Assembly: GCA_963995505.1 (NCBI GenBank)
Contig: OZ023192.1
Coordinates: 2,773,001 to 2,837,000 of the forward strand
Reading direction: 5' to 3'
Length of the DNA: 64,000 nt
Source of the DNA: Hypericum androsaemum
Taxonomy: Eukaryota > Streptophyta > Magnoliopsida > Malpighiales > Hypericaceae
Part shown: piece by piece, positions 35,572 to 46,843 of the stretch
How the letters are laid out: each line of letters begins with the position of its first letter
Position numbering within the stretch: position 1 is the first letter of the stretch
Made by a program: the position numbers and the translations under genes
Notes under the pieces: model-generated
Seen by the model: the letters and a program-made list of their open reading frames with translations, nothing else
Told to the model about the DNA's origin: nothing
Databases searched by the model: none

Positions 35572-37140
35572 ATGGCTGGTAATGTCATCTATACACAACC
35601 TTGGGTAATAGATTCGGGTGCAACCGATCATATTACCTGTAATCAGGATTCTTTGATCATTACACGTTCTGGTTCTAGTCACCCGTCGGTGAAGATACCG
35701 AATGGCGAAGAAGTCCCTGTCGTTGGCGTTGGCACTGTCCACTTAAATAAACGAATCTCACTTACTGATGTCTTGCACATACCTTTGTTTAAGTGTAATT
35801 TGTTATCCGTAAGCAAGTTGACTAAAGATCTCAACTGCATTGTGACATTCTATGCTGATTATTGTGTTATACAGGACTCAATTTCGAGGAGCCTGATTGG
35901 AGTGGGTAAGCAGCGCGATAGTCTCTACTACTTCGAGGATGTGCGGGGAGGGGTAGCTTTATCAGTGGAGAATGATGCTTTGGTATGGCATCGAAGACTT
36001 GGCCATCTTCCAAAGGATAAATTACGGCTCATCCCGTCCTTGAAGACTTTAGTTTTCCCTTCTGTTTTCAGACAATGTGATTCTTGTCTTCGGGCAAAAC
36101 ATGCTCGTCTATCTTTTCCTACAAGTTCAATCAAGACTACGACTTGTTTTGAGTTATTGCATTGTGACATTTGGGGCCCATATCAGACTCCATCTTCATC
36201 TGGGCCTCATTATTTTTTGAGCATTGTGGACGATTTCAGTCGAGCTGTCTGGACATTCCTTATGAAACATAAGTCAGAAGTCTCTCATTACTTGATGATG
36301 TTTTACAACATGGTCGTGAATCATTTTAGTACCACCGTCAAGACCATCCGAGCTAACAATGGCTTGGAGTTCTGTTCTCATGCTATGCAAAAGTTTTATG
36401 AGGAGCGGTGCATTCTTTTTCAGACTTCTTATGTCTACACACCACAACAAAATGGCATAGTTGAACGCAAGCATCGCCATATACTCGAAGTTGCTCGGTC
36501 ATTAAGATTCCAAGCCAATCTGCCGATACGATTTTGGGGCGAGTGTGTCTTGACCGCCACATACTTGATTAATCGATCCCCATCTCGAGTCATCCAAAAC
36601 CAGACTCCTTATGCAAGATTATTTGGCCGACCAGCAACATATGATCACCTACGCGTATTTGGTTGCCTTGCCTATGTTCATAACCATGTCAAGGCGGACA
36701 AGTTTGATGATCACAGCCATCCTTGTGTTTTTCTCGGTTACCCTTTTGGACAAAAAGGCTACCGCGTGTATAATTTGAAGACACGCAAGTTTCAAGTTTC
36801 TCGGGATGTCACTTTTATCGAAAGTATCTTCCCATATCAGACTATGATCATTGATGAGAAAAACTCTTCCCCCCCGGACCGCATTGTCTGTGTTTCCCCC
36901 TTTATTGATGATGATATCCTTTTGGAGATCACCCCATTACCAGGCGAGATCCTTCCTTCACCTGCACGTGGAGATGGATTGTTATTTTGTTCGAGAAAGA
37001 GTTCAATCCGGTGAAGTTCTTCCTCGCAAGATTTCCACTATTTTTCAGCTAGCCGATCTATTTACAAAGGCGCTTGGTCAAGACCGATTCCAGGAGCTTA
37101 TTCGCAAGTTGAGCGTTGTCAATCTTCACGATCCAACTTG
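35572..37140 (+). pseudogene. Copia Pol, deleted (protease and integrase only)
   Basis: Order in the 480-codon frame: protease motif WVIDSGATDH, GAG-pre-integrase with HHCC (WHRRLGHLP...CDSCLRAKH), then the integrase core. The first catalytic Asp (LLHCDIWGP) and the Glu (QQNGIVERK) are kept, but the middle Asp is Asn (IRANNGLEF). After PYQTMIIDEK the frame jumps at about 36965 straight to the end of RNase H (DCYFVRERVQSG, LADLFTKALG), so about 2 kb of reverse transcriptase/RNase H is missing. Confidence 0.9.
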
Positions 37141-37152
37141 AAGGGGGAGTAT

Positions 37153-37307
37153 TGGAGTATATTGTAATTATCCATGTATAACGGCTGTTAGGGTTTTTCC
37201 TAGTCGTATAGGATTTTTGCCTTGTCTGTCAAGTCTTGTTGTCTATATATTGTTAGTCATGTAATGAGAATGCAAGCCTTTTCCCTCAATTCTTTTTGGT
37301 TTCTACA
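37153..37307 (+). repeat. Copia 3' LTR (155 bp)
   Basis: Same length as the 5' LTR and about 96 percent alike by eye; preceded by the polypurine tract. Confidence 0.9.
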
Positions 37308-38108
37308 AAAACAAACAAAATATCAAAAACAATCTTTCCCTCCTTCCCCTGACCAAAAATGAGGACGAGATCTTCTTGCCCTAGAAGCTTCGGAGGGCTC
37401 CTGTCGAAGCGAGGCCTCTCAGGCTCCACAAAGAAGAAGAAGAACAGCAAGAAGAAGAACAAAAGTGGCACCCGGAAAATATAATCAGGAGTGTATCCCA
37501 GAAAGCTTGGTGGGGGATATGCTAGAGCTACGACATCGTACAGTGACATTGATAATCGATGTCCTCATACAAGATTATTTTTTTTAGAAAAAAAATGTAC
37601 TAGAATTGGACTCCAAATAAATAAAGAATACCAAGAAAAGGAATTGGAAAGGTAATCACAAGGGTGAGATTTTTTCTACGAGTTTGGACAGAGCCAATTA
37701 ATCATACAACTTCAAGCACACACTCAAATGAAAAGATATCAAAACTAACAAAGTGAGTCATCATTGTCCACGAAGGTACATTATCGAGAGAAACACCAAG
37801 AAAATTCAACCATATTTTTTTTACAAGTTCATAAATTTACATTGTTATAATTGGTAAACTGTCCTACGTAAGCAAGCTAAAATCAAGATAGGAAATTATA
37901 ATCCAGAACGACGAATGTACGAGGAAACGATCCAAATCCAAAATCCTGATTTACTCGGCAAACATGAACAACGAGTTGTTCCAATTCCAGAATAATTTCC
38001 ACGGAGCCATCAATATTCATAATTTCTAGAGCCCGCTTCTAGTTTATATCTCTTGTCTCCATCAGGAACTTGAAGTAGAGCTAAAATTTCCGTATGTTCA
38101 ACCACAAA
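37308..38108. other. Intergenic stretch
   Basis: A short AAGAAG-rich run at 37425-37460; no gene seen. The last part is probably downstream sequence of the F-box fragment. Confidence 0.5.
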
Positions 38109-38696
38109 TCAAATGTAGATGTATCTCTTGTTCGCAATACGCGTAAGTTTATTGGTGCTACCATCATAGGCAACAAGCATATAATCAAGCATTCTTACAA
38201 GCAATTCACCGTTTGTCCTGAAAATGATGAATTCACGGAGAGCCCCCGTTCCCGGTCCGCAGATGGTGGATAGCTTGCACCATGAGTCCTTCACGTCGTA
38301 CTCTTTCATCACCCTGACATTGTAAAAATGCAGATAGTGCACCATTAGTCTCATAGGGATAAACATAATAATGTATCGCCTCTCTTTTACCGCAATACAT
38401 AGCCTATGTGGATTCTTCAGCGCACCCGGCAAATTCATTTTTGGAAACACCTCACCTACGAAATCAAATGCAACAATGGTACATTTTTTCATCCCACTGA
38501 TCCAGTGAAGGGGCCGAACCCGAGAATTTTCTTGAAGATACTCAGCCCAGGTAGATGGATCCCTCATGGCCCAAATTTGACCCAGTATTGCCCAATTCGT
38601 GTTGGGCTTTTTGTATAACCGGCACATCAATTCCCAAACCATAAAGCTTGGCGCAGCCTCAAAGTGACTACAAGTTCCAATCTGGGAATTAGGCAA
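38109..38696 (-). pseudogene. F-box-associated domain fragment
   Basis: 195 codons on the minus strand with the FBA-type pieces FVGEVFPKMNLPGALK, VRVMKEYDVKDSWCKL and IIFRTNGELLVRM, similar in order to the C-terminal half of the intact F-box protein at 29196 (MKEYGVIESW there). No F-box precedes it in any frame up to 38900, so it is a truncated paralogue. Confidence 0.75.
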
Positions 38697-39572
38697 AATG
38701 GCGAGATAGGATTTTTGTTACATAAATCTTTTTTTGTCTTTGCGTTCAACCCAGCCCCAACAGAAAGAAGAGGGGTTGATCGCCAAAGAGACACGAATGA
38801 GAGCTTCAATGATCATGCAACATAATTGCCACCAAAGGCTAGTTCTCTGGATGGCATAAGACGTAGATGAATATATGATAATTTGGAGTACAATCCCATA
38901 ATAATTGGTGTAAAATTTTATTTTTAAGAAAATAAATTCTGATGAGGAAATTAAATTGAATAATCTGAGTAGGATAATCAGTAGAGTAACCCCATAACCT
39001 CCAATTGACTAGTAAAATTAGGCGGAGCTTGGTGGGGCATATGCTATAGCTACCAGATGGTATTGTGACATTAATAATGAATACTAGAACTAAACTAGTC
39101 GGCGCGGTAGATATTTAGATACGAGGTGATTGAAAAAGAAAATAGTATACTAGAACTGAACTCTGAAAAAAAAATCAAAGACTACCCGGAACAAAAATTG
39201 CAGAGGTAATCACTAGGTTCAGATCTTTTCTTCATACACTAACAAGAAAACATATCAAAATTAACAAAGTGATTCATCATTGTTCACGAAGTACATTACC
39301 GAGAGAATAGCCAAAAAAAATTCAACCATATTACTTAGAGAATAGCCTTTTCATTTTTATTTTTAAAATTTTAGTTTGATGATGCTAGGAGTATTTATGT
39401 GAAAAAAATTGTGCAAATAAAATAGCGTATCAATTAGAAAAAATTTCTTTCACCCGATTAAACATTTTTAAACTAAAAGATAGTAATGTGCTATTCGATC
39501 AATAGTTCAATAGTCAGCTTTCACCACACACACAAAAAAAGAAATTGAGCAGATATTCCACCTGATTTGGCT
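38697..39572. other. Intergenic stretch
   Basis: AT-rich. Includes an imperfect repeat: sequence around 37640-37830 (AATCACAAGGGTGAGAT..., ATTCAACCATATT) recurs around 39185-39340, a local duplication of the F-box fragment's downstream side. Confidence 0.5.
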
Positions 39573-39580
39573 GGATTCAG

Positions 39581-40011
39581 TGGGGTTGGATTGGGTACGG
39601 AATGCCACTATTCCGAACCGTTTGGAATGAAGACACGCGGGGACTTTTTTGCAAATGCGCTAAAACACGGGGACCAAAATGAAAAAAGCCACGCACAAAT
39701 GTAGGCCAGATACAAATGCCATTATCACATAACTGCGCATGCCAGTATCACATAACTGCGGATGCCAGTATCACATAACTGTGCATGCCAGTGTGACTTT
39801 TTTACAAAAATGCTAAAATACGGGGGACCAAAATGAAAAAAATCACGCATGCCATTATCATCAACAAGGACTTGCCATTTTTCACAAAAACAAATATCAT
39901 TATCACATAATTGTGCTTGCCATTATCACATAACTACGCTTGCCACTGCGGTCCCCCTTCACTCCAAACCGTACGGAATCAATTCCTTCACTCCGTACCC
40001 AATCCAAAGCC
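39581..40011. mobile_element. MITE with 8-bp target duplication (hAT-like), 431 bp
   Basis: Flanked by GGATTCAG on both sides (39573-39580 and 40012-40019). The ends are inverted repeats, left TGGGGTTGGATTGGGTACGG against right GGCTTTGGATTGGGTACGG. An 8-bp duplication fits hAT. Inside is a tandem repeat of about 24 bp (TATCACATAACTGCGCATGC type) at 39720-39795 and again at 39895-39945. No coding capacity. Confidence 0.8.
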
Positions 40012-42190
40012 GGATTCAGTAGCATGGCCACTGGGAAAACTAAAGCAGCCTTGCAATTGGGTTCTGATGGGCGAAACTCAGGCCCGCAATTGATGTTGAG
40101 TTGTTATTGGATTCAATTTGTGACGGTGGGTTACCAAATAGATTTACATTTTTTTATAAGTAATAGATTTACATTTCAGTAAAAAGATTTTGAGTTCAAT
40201 CCAAAACTTAATAGTAATTTTTTTTGAATAATAGAGGTTCATTATAAAAATTTAGCAATCGATGACCCTCCAAACCACCAAAGAATATGTATTCGGCTGA
40301 AATTTGTACGAACTTAACATTACCGGATTATTTATCTCTACAATTATAATAACCATTCTTATTTTGTTTCAAATACAAAAAATCTCACTTCCTTCCTTTC
40401 TTTATTTTCTTTCTTCATGCTTTCTTTTCCCTAATTTTGTTTGTCTCTCTTTTTTGCTGGATGGCCTAATGCAATGCACCTTTACCCAATGGAATGAAAT
40501 GGAGAAAGTATACGAATAATTCCAATATATACCAACCAACCAAGTCATCAAAGTCGTATACTCCCGCCAACCTTTGATTTGACATATGAATCAGTGTATT
40601 TATCTTAGTAAACTATTTATTTAAATGAATAATTACGTATAAATGATAATTATGGGTTGATGACAATTAATAGCCAGAGAGTAAATTTTTTTTTAACGAA
40701 CGAGGTAGAATATTTGAAAGGCGAAGGAACTCTCACAACAAATATTTAACAGTAGATTCTCAATAACTCGAACTCAAAACTTGGTTAATATAGAACAATT
40801 TATTCACCAGTGAATCTAATTAACAGTTGGTTTTTCATAACATACGTTGGCATGTTGAATTTAGACCATATAATTAATGCACTTGGCCAAAAAATTTGTT
40901 GCAGCTTTCCCACTGCCTATCTAACTAATTAATGGTAGGCATTTTCTCTCTTCTAGCCAAAATGATATTTAGTCCAACGACACAAATCGTGTACAAATTC
41001 AATGATATCAGTAAAACAATTTCTCTCTTCTATCAACCCTTCTCTTACATTTTTGTCAGGTTTTATTACGTGACATCATTTAACTTTACTTATTAAAAAA
41101 ATCGAATAAAGTTAAAATACTCACCTTATTTCTGGTTAAGAAATATTTATGATACTAGCCCCTAATGTAAGTAATGAATTAACAATTACTTATATCAAAT
41201 GTGAGAAATTAATATAACTTAATCAAGAAATTGTCATACATATATTTATAATTATTAAACAGTAAATAATTTTTCTATTTTAATTGCCCTTTTATTAATT
41301 ACATAACACTTTTTGGGTTTGGTTTTATTACATTACATCGTATAAAGTTAAAATACTCCTCTTATTTATGGTTAAGAAATACATATATTACTAACCCTTA
41401 AGCTTAATGTAAATAATGAGGAAGAGGACAAAGTGTGACATTCTTCCATGGAACTTTCCTCGGTCAACTTAGGCTACAAGCTTTGTCCTGAAGATGTACG
41501 CGGAGCTCTTGCATTGTACTCTGCCCAATCCGACGGCGAGTTCCTAATCGTGACAAAAAAAAATTACAAGTCAAAATTGTATCATGTGAAAAAAGAGGAT
41601 AAAAATATATTTTTTCCCTTTAAGTGCAACAAATAGAATATATATTATTACGTTAGAGATTTTTTTATTCAACCCAAAATATAGGTTCGTAAATATGAAG
41701 ATTCTGACATAGTGAACGACTTGATCCTATGGTTTATTGTTGCTCCCATGAATTCTCATGTCATGGCACTTTGACAATATTTAAAGTCAGTACAAACTTA
41801 ACTCGAATAAACTTTATTTGGAGAGGCGTGTGAAGATTACTATAATGTTAGTTGCGAGTGTGGGGAGTTTGTTCGTAAGTGCAAAAAATTCACCTACTCA
41901 AAATTTTTAGATGGGTCAGATATGAAAAATTCTAATATATTAGTAAATGGCACTTACCACTATTAATTTTTTTTGGTTCATACTATCTGTTATTCGGACT
42001 CACTGGACCGACAAATCTAGATTTGAGTCGGATGAGAATGACAAAGTTTTTCTAACAAGTATATAATATTCGTATTAAGTTGGTCATAAAACGACACTAT
42101 CATATTTCATATCACTATTTAAAAATTAAAAATTAGAACATAATAAGAAAATATCATCTACTTATACATAAAAATATAGGGTCACACGAG

Positions 42191-42274
42191 CCTAGGGGGT
42201 GTGCTACACAACTCATCCAGCGGAGCACGAACGCAGTAACCGTAGCAGCCAAAGGCCATTGTTTTGGCTGTATC
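42191..42274 (+). promoter_or_regulatory. Conserved peroxidase upstream block (right copy)
   Basis: Equivalent of 684-768 and 22501-22582, about 280-360 bp upstream of the ATG. Confidence 0.45.
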
Positions 42275-42393
42275 TTCATTTTTAGCTTATGAAACAAACA
42301 ATACATAATATTACAAGTGCATGTGAGCTCCAATAGAGATTCAGCAGCTCACTTTTGTTTACTTTCTCTTTGGCAATTAAAATTTCCAATGCC

Positions 42394-42401
42394 TATAAAT
42401 A
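42394..42401 (+). promoter_or_regulatory. TATA box of right peroxidase
   Basis: TATAAATA, about 150 bp upstream of the ATG. Confidence 0.6.
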
Positions 42402-42549
42402 CCCATCTTCTCACAATCTCTTAGAACCCACAACTCTAAACTAGCATTACACATATATCCAAATTTATTCACCGTAGAACATTTTTACGGTATTGAACTT
42501 CAAAAAATATTCTCCATTGCGAAAAATTCCTTACTTGCCTACATTATCA

Positions 42550-44068
42550 ATGGCTAGCCTTTTTGGTCACTTGAATCTATGTATCCTATTAATTGTCATA
42601 GCTCCAACAATTTACTTGGTACAAGGCCAAGGCACGAGCGTAGGGTTCTACGTTCGTACCTGTCCGAAGGCGGAGTCCATCGTTCGGTCGACGGTGGCAA
42701 CCCACTTTAGCTCCGACGCGACGGTTGCACCTGCCTTGCTGAGGTTACACTTCCAAGACTGCTTCGTGCGAGGTTGCGATGCCTCAGTGCTTATCAGCGG
42801 CTCGGGCACCGAGAAGACGGCGTTGATTAACTCTGGGCTGAGAGGGTACGAAGTCATTGACGACGCCAAGACCCAGCTTGAAGCTGCATGCCCCGGAACT
42901 GTCTCTTGCGCCGATATTGTGGCTCTTGCTGCTCGCGATTCCGTTACTCTGGTAAGCTACATGTTTCCTTGGGAAGTATTTTCTGTCAAAGAAAGATTTT
43001 CACATTTTACGTAGGAAGTTGTTTTTTTATCTTGATTAGAAACGATGTTTTCCATTGCTTATTTAAACCCAAAAAATAATTAGCCCATCGGCCGCAATTT
43101 ACATCTACTTTTGACAAAGTCAAAATGCGATGACACAAGATTTTAACGTGTATTAGAACGGATTGATCATTGTTGTATCACACAAATTCTATTTCATGCA
43201 TGGTATACCAATATAATGGATATTTCCAACCAAAACATTTTCTATTCATGCACCAGATTGGATATATATAGAATACAAGCTTGCTAGGTTTTATGGCCTT
43301 AACTTTTATTTGTCACAACATTCTATTCATGCGTGACATTAATTATAATTTCAGACCAAGGGGATAAGTTGGTCGGTACCCACCGGACGGAAGGACGGTA
43401 GAGTATCCTTGTCGGCGGAAACATCCCATTTGCCTGGTTTCACAGACTCCATGGATGACCAAAAGAAGAAGTTCGCTGCCAAAAACCTAACCACACAGGA
43501 TCTTGTTGCACTTGTTGGTAAGGCATTAGCTAGCTAGCTCTAACATTCATTTCTCTTTGGTTTTCGGGTGAATGTTTGCCAAAAACACGGGTCTCCGTAA
43601 AGTTGTAAGACTATAGTAGAACTTAGACTAATGTAAACTAATATATGTGCAGGTGCACACACAATAGGAACTTCAGCCTGCCAGTTCTTCAGCTACAGGC
43701 TCTACAACTTCACAACCACCGGGGCAGACGCTTCTTTGGCCGCCTCATTTGTGGCTCAGCTCCAAGCATTGTGCCCGCAGGCTGGCTCCGGGACGACCCG
43801 GGTGGCGCTGGACACCGGCAGCTCCGAAAAGTTCGACACATCCTACTACGCCAACCTGAGAGACGGCCGAGGCGTGCTCGAGTCGGACTCCAAGCTGTGG
43901 ACCGATGCTTCCACGAAGCCCTTTGTCCAGCGATTCTTGGGAGTCCGAGGCCTGGCTGCTTTGACCTTCAACATCGAATTCGCCAAGTCTATGGTTAGGA
44001 TGAGCAACGTTGGGGTGAAGACCGGGAGTGATGGCGAGATAAGGAAGATCTGTTCCGCCATTAATTAG
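42550..44068 (+). CDS. Class III peroxidase with distal His replaced by Gln
   Basis: Exons 42550-42951, 43355-43517 and 43653-44068 give 981 nt and 326 aa, the same layout as the middle copy. The start [10 protein letters not shown] is chosen over an in-frame ATG at 42493 because it begins the signal peptide and matches the paralogues. The proximal His (VGAHTIG) and eight cysteines are present. The distal motif reads RLHFQDCF: the catalytic histidine (His42 in horseradish peroxidase numbering) is Gln through a CAT to CAA change. By family knowledge this should greatly lower compound I formation, while fold and haem binding may remain. The reading frame is otherwise intact. Its 3' flank is interrupted by the nested elements from 44342. 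Confidence 0.93.
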
Positions 44069-44669
44069 TTGCTTGAGTTTGGTTCATTGAGGAATTATTT
44101 TGTTTGAAGAGTGTAGAAAATGAGAGAGGGAATGAAGAATAATTGTGTAGAGCTGTCTTGTTTAAGTGGCAGTATATTTTAAGAATTTATTTAGCAGTAT
44201 CGGAATTTGCGATATTGAGACTCGTGAATTAATCATTCATTTGTAAATCTTGTCTTCCTCCCGTTAGTCCAAACTTGTATGCAACTTAATATTTATCAGT
44301 AGAACATCTTACTTCTGAAAATATATTCGGTGTTTGCATAATGTTGCGGGTAAAGAGGTACAAGAACGCTAAGAAAACCTAGGACCGGTTCGGAGTAGTT
44401 GTTCTAAGATCGGCCTAACGAAGAGGGGAGAAAAAGTGCTATAGATAGGGCTAAGCTAGAGGAAAAGGAATAAAGAGTAGAAGTTGTTGTTGGTTATGTT
44501 TTGTGATGGCGCTCCTATGCCCAAACCTCCTTATATAGAGGATCCTAACGTAGCTTCGGTCCTTGTATAAGAAACACCCAAATTTGGTCGTGCTCCGTAT
44601 AGGAGAATCTCACTTAAGCCGTGTCCAATATAGGAAGACTCTAATTAGGTCGTGTCCAATATAGGAAGA

Positions 44670-45021
44670 TGTGGGGAATGTCTCAACTTCCTATTTAGTT
44701 ATTGCATAATGTAATAAGATTCTCATTAGTAAGAAACTCTAGGGTTAGTCTCCTATAAATAGGAGGGCGGTGCTAAGAAATTCTTTGGGCTAAACGCAAT
44801 GGGTACGGTAGTGTAGGCAGGGAAAAGGGCTTGAGGCAGGTAGCCTCGTCATAGCCTATGTAACCATTGTACTCCATATCAAAGTGAAGATCGTCTCTAC
44901 CCCCGTGGATGTAGGTCAATTGACCGAACCATGTATATCGCGTATCCTCAGTGTTCCTACTGCTTCCTATCTCTCTGCTGTTGTGCATGAGCCTATCGAA
45001 AGTACTTCTGTTGTCCTAACA
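44670..45021 (+). repeat. 5' LTR of the second-level element
   Basis: TGTGGGGAATGTC to GTCCTAACA; pairs with 46765-46843 plus 59906-60157. Confidence 0.85.
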
Positions 45022-46764
45022 ACTGGTATCAAGAGCTTGGTGTGTATTCGGGTGAAAATTAGTGTGGAGGAACTGATTTGTAATTTTAGAAGAAAGACAG
45101 GGGCAATTGGGTAATTTTGCCAAAATTGTGGGAAATTTGGAATTAGCGTTTCCATCCCTTTGGGAGATGGGTCGCTACGCATGGAGGTAGTCGCTGTCGT
45201 CGCTAGATGCCGCCCATTGCAATGACGTCGTGACGCATCGCCGTCCCACAACCACCATGCACCGTCGTTGACGCGGTTGTCCTGAGAGGAGGAGAAGAAG
45301 CCCGCGCGAGGAGAGAGAGCTCGCATGAAGAGAATCTGCACAAGGAAGGAGGTCAGTTTGCCATAGAGGGAGGAGAGGACTCCCCGCACCATTGCTACTA
45401 GAGGATGGTTCGAGTCCAAGCCCGCACTGCCACATCCCGTCACCGTCGATGCTCGAAGAGGTGGAGAAGAGACCTCTGCCGCTGCGCCTGAGAGAAAGGT
45501 TTGAGCCCATTCGCAAAGAGAGAGAAAGTTTGGGAGAGAAAAAGGGCGAGTCTGAGAGAACGAGCTCGCGCCGCTCTGCCGTAGTCGCTGCTCAACTGCT
45601 CGAGCTGACCAAGGCTGAGCCACTACCGGAAAGAGAGCTCCGGCTGTCGCCCCCTTGGCCCTTGGTGCTCTAGGGTTGTTGGAGGAAAATCCTATATTCT
45701 AGTTGACCAAAAGTCAATGGTGTGGTTAAAAGTCAATGGTGTGACTGATTTATGATTTCTTAGCAACTTTGGAGTATGCAGGTATGCAGATTGGGCAGAT
45801 GATGGCCATGGTGATTTGTTCGTCCGAGTTGAGAAGAATTTGACCGAGTGAAGGTCAGATTGAGGTCCTGTTGAAGCAGATGAGTTCAGGTCATGTAGAT
45901 TCATAAAAGATCGGTTATAAGGTTTGGTTCAAGGTGGAGGAGTGATACTCCCTTGTTCCATAGGATTTGATCAGATCTTGGATTCATAGTGTTAGACCAG
46001 GAGGTGGATCGGGTGAAGACCTTGAGCATAGCTTGGGCCTAATACTCGTTGAAAAGGCGCAGATGTTGTACATGGGTGGCAAAGTGCAGTTTAGTACTGG
46101 TGTTACAAGTGTCAGTTTACTCACGTGTTCCACAGGTTACCACCAGGTTGTCAATGAAGATGAAGGAGTGAGGTGCAATAATTCCAAGTGAAGGTGTCCA
46201 ACAAGGTGTTCACAAGAAGGTGATGTAAGGCCGGTGTGAGGCAGTCACGAGAAGGTGATGTAAAATCTAAAAGTTTGTGCCCTCTTCTCCTATTTAATCA
46301 GAGATCAGTTGAGAAAGTACGGCACCAAAGAGCAGGGTGCAACTTGCGTCCATACGGTATTCTCCTGATAGATCAGTAATGTCATGAAGGTTCCCGTAGA
46401 GGTGGATTTAAGATCGATTGAGAAAGTCTGGCGCCGAAGAGCAAGGTGAAGCTTGCGCACATACAATTTTTTCCTGATGTGTTGACTGATCGAGTGAAGA
46501 TCCATGGTGAGTAGATACTTGTGTAAGATTCCAGGTAGATTTTTCAGATTATGGAGCCGGATAGGTGCTTAGAGAATGCATTGGATGACCGAGTGAAGAC
46601 CACGCAAGAGTACCTATCAGATTGAGGCAGACGATGAAGTCATATTCAAGGTGGAGCATGAAGTTTAACGGAAGAGGCACGTAGTGAAGATGATGATCGG
46701 ACGTGGAAGAGCAAGTGAAGCTCGAGATGATGATTGGTTTTAGAATTTAAGCCAAGGTAGAGAT
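45022..46764 (+). other. Internal region of the second-level element
   Basis: 45170-45680 is GC-rich and open on both strands (a 218-codon minus frame 44967-45623 and a 93-codon plus frame 45392-45673), without recognisable domains. 45850-46600 has a recurring word like GACCGAGTGAAGACC, and a direct duplication of about 100 bp (46303-46400 against 46408-46500). It may include a captured host fragment, which I cannot identify. Confidence 0.5.
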
Positions 46765-46843
46765 TGTTGGGAATGTCTCAACTTCCTATTTAGTTATTGC
46801 CTAATGTAATAGGATTCTAATTAGGAAGGAACTCTAGGGTTAG

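Larger units (their letters stand above)
33996..37307 (+). mobile_element. Ty1/copia retrotransposon, internally deleted
   Basis: LTRs 33996-34150 and 37153-37307, both 155 bp and differing at about six positions, so the insertion is not recent. The primer site TGGTATCAAAGCC (34151-34163) follows the left LTR and a polypurine tract (AAGGGGGAGTAT) precedes the right one. Gag and the first half of Pol are present with stops, and nearly all reverse transcriptase and RNase H is gone. I found no matching target duplication. Confidence 0.9.
40020..42549 (+). repeat. 5' flank of right peroxidase; inverted duplication arm
   Basis: Positions 40335-41680 match 1640-2493 in inverted order, and 41930-42549 match 22200-22849. 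An extra block of about 450 bp (about 40690-41140) is absent from the left copy. It contains a minus-strand SINE-like A box/B box pair at about 40760-40820. A diverged TRIM-like sequence lies at 41690-41950. Confidence 0.6.

Noticed and set aside
39720..39945. CRISPR-like spaced repeats
   Set aside because: The 24-bp repeats are contiguous or irregular and lie in a plant MITE; no spacers of constant length.
42493..42549. Upstream in-frame start for the right peroxidase
   Set aside because: It would add 19 polar residues before the signal peptide, and the paralogues start at the equivalent of 42550.
44967..45623. A 218-codon minus-strand gene
   Set aside because: It spans the LTR/internal border and primer site of the second-level element and shows no domain; kept only as a note on the GC-rich block.
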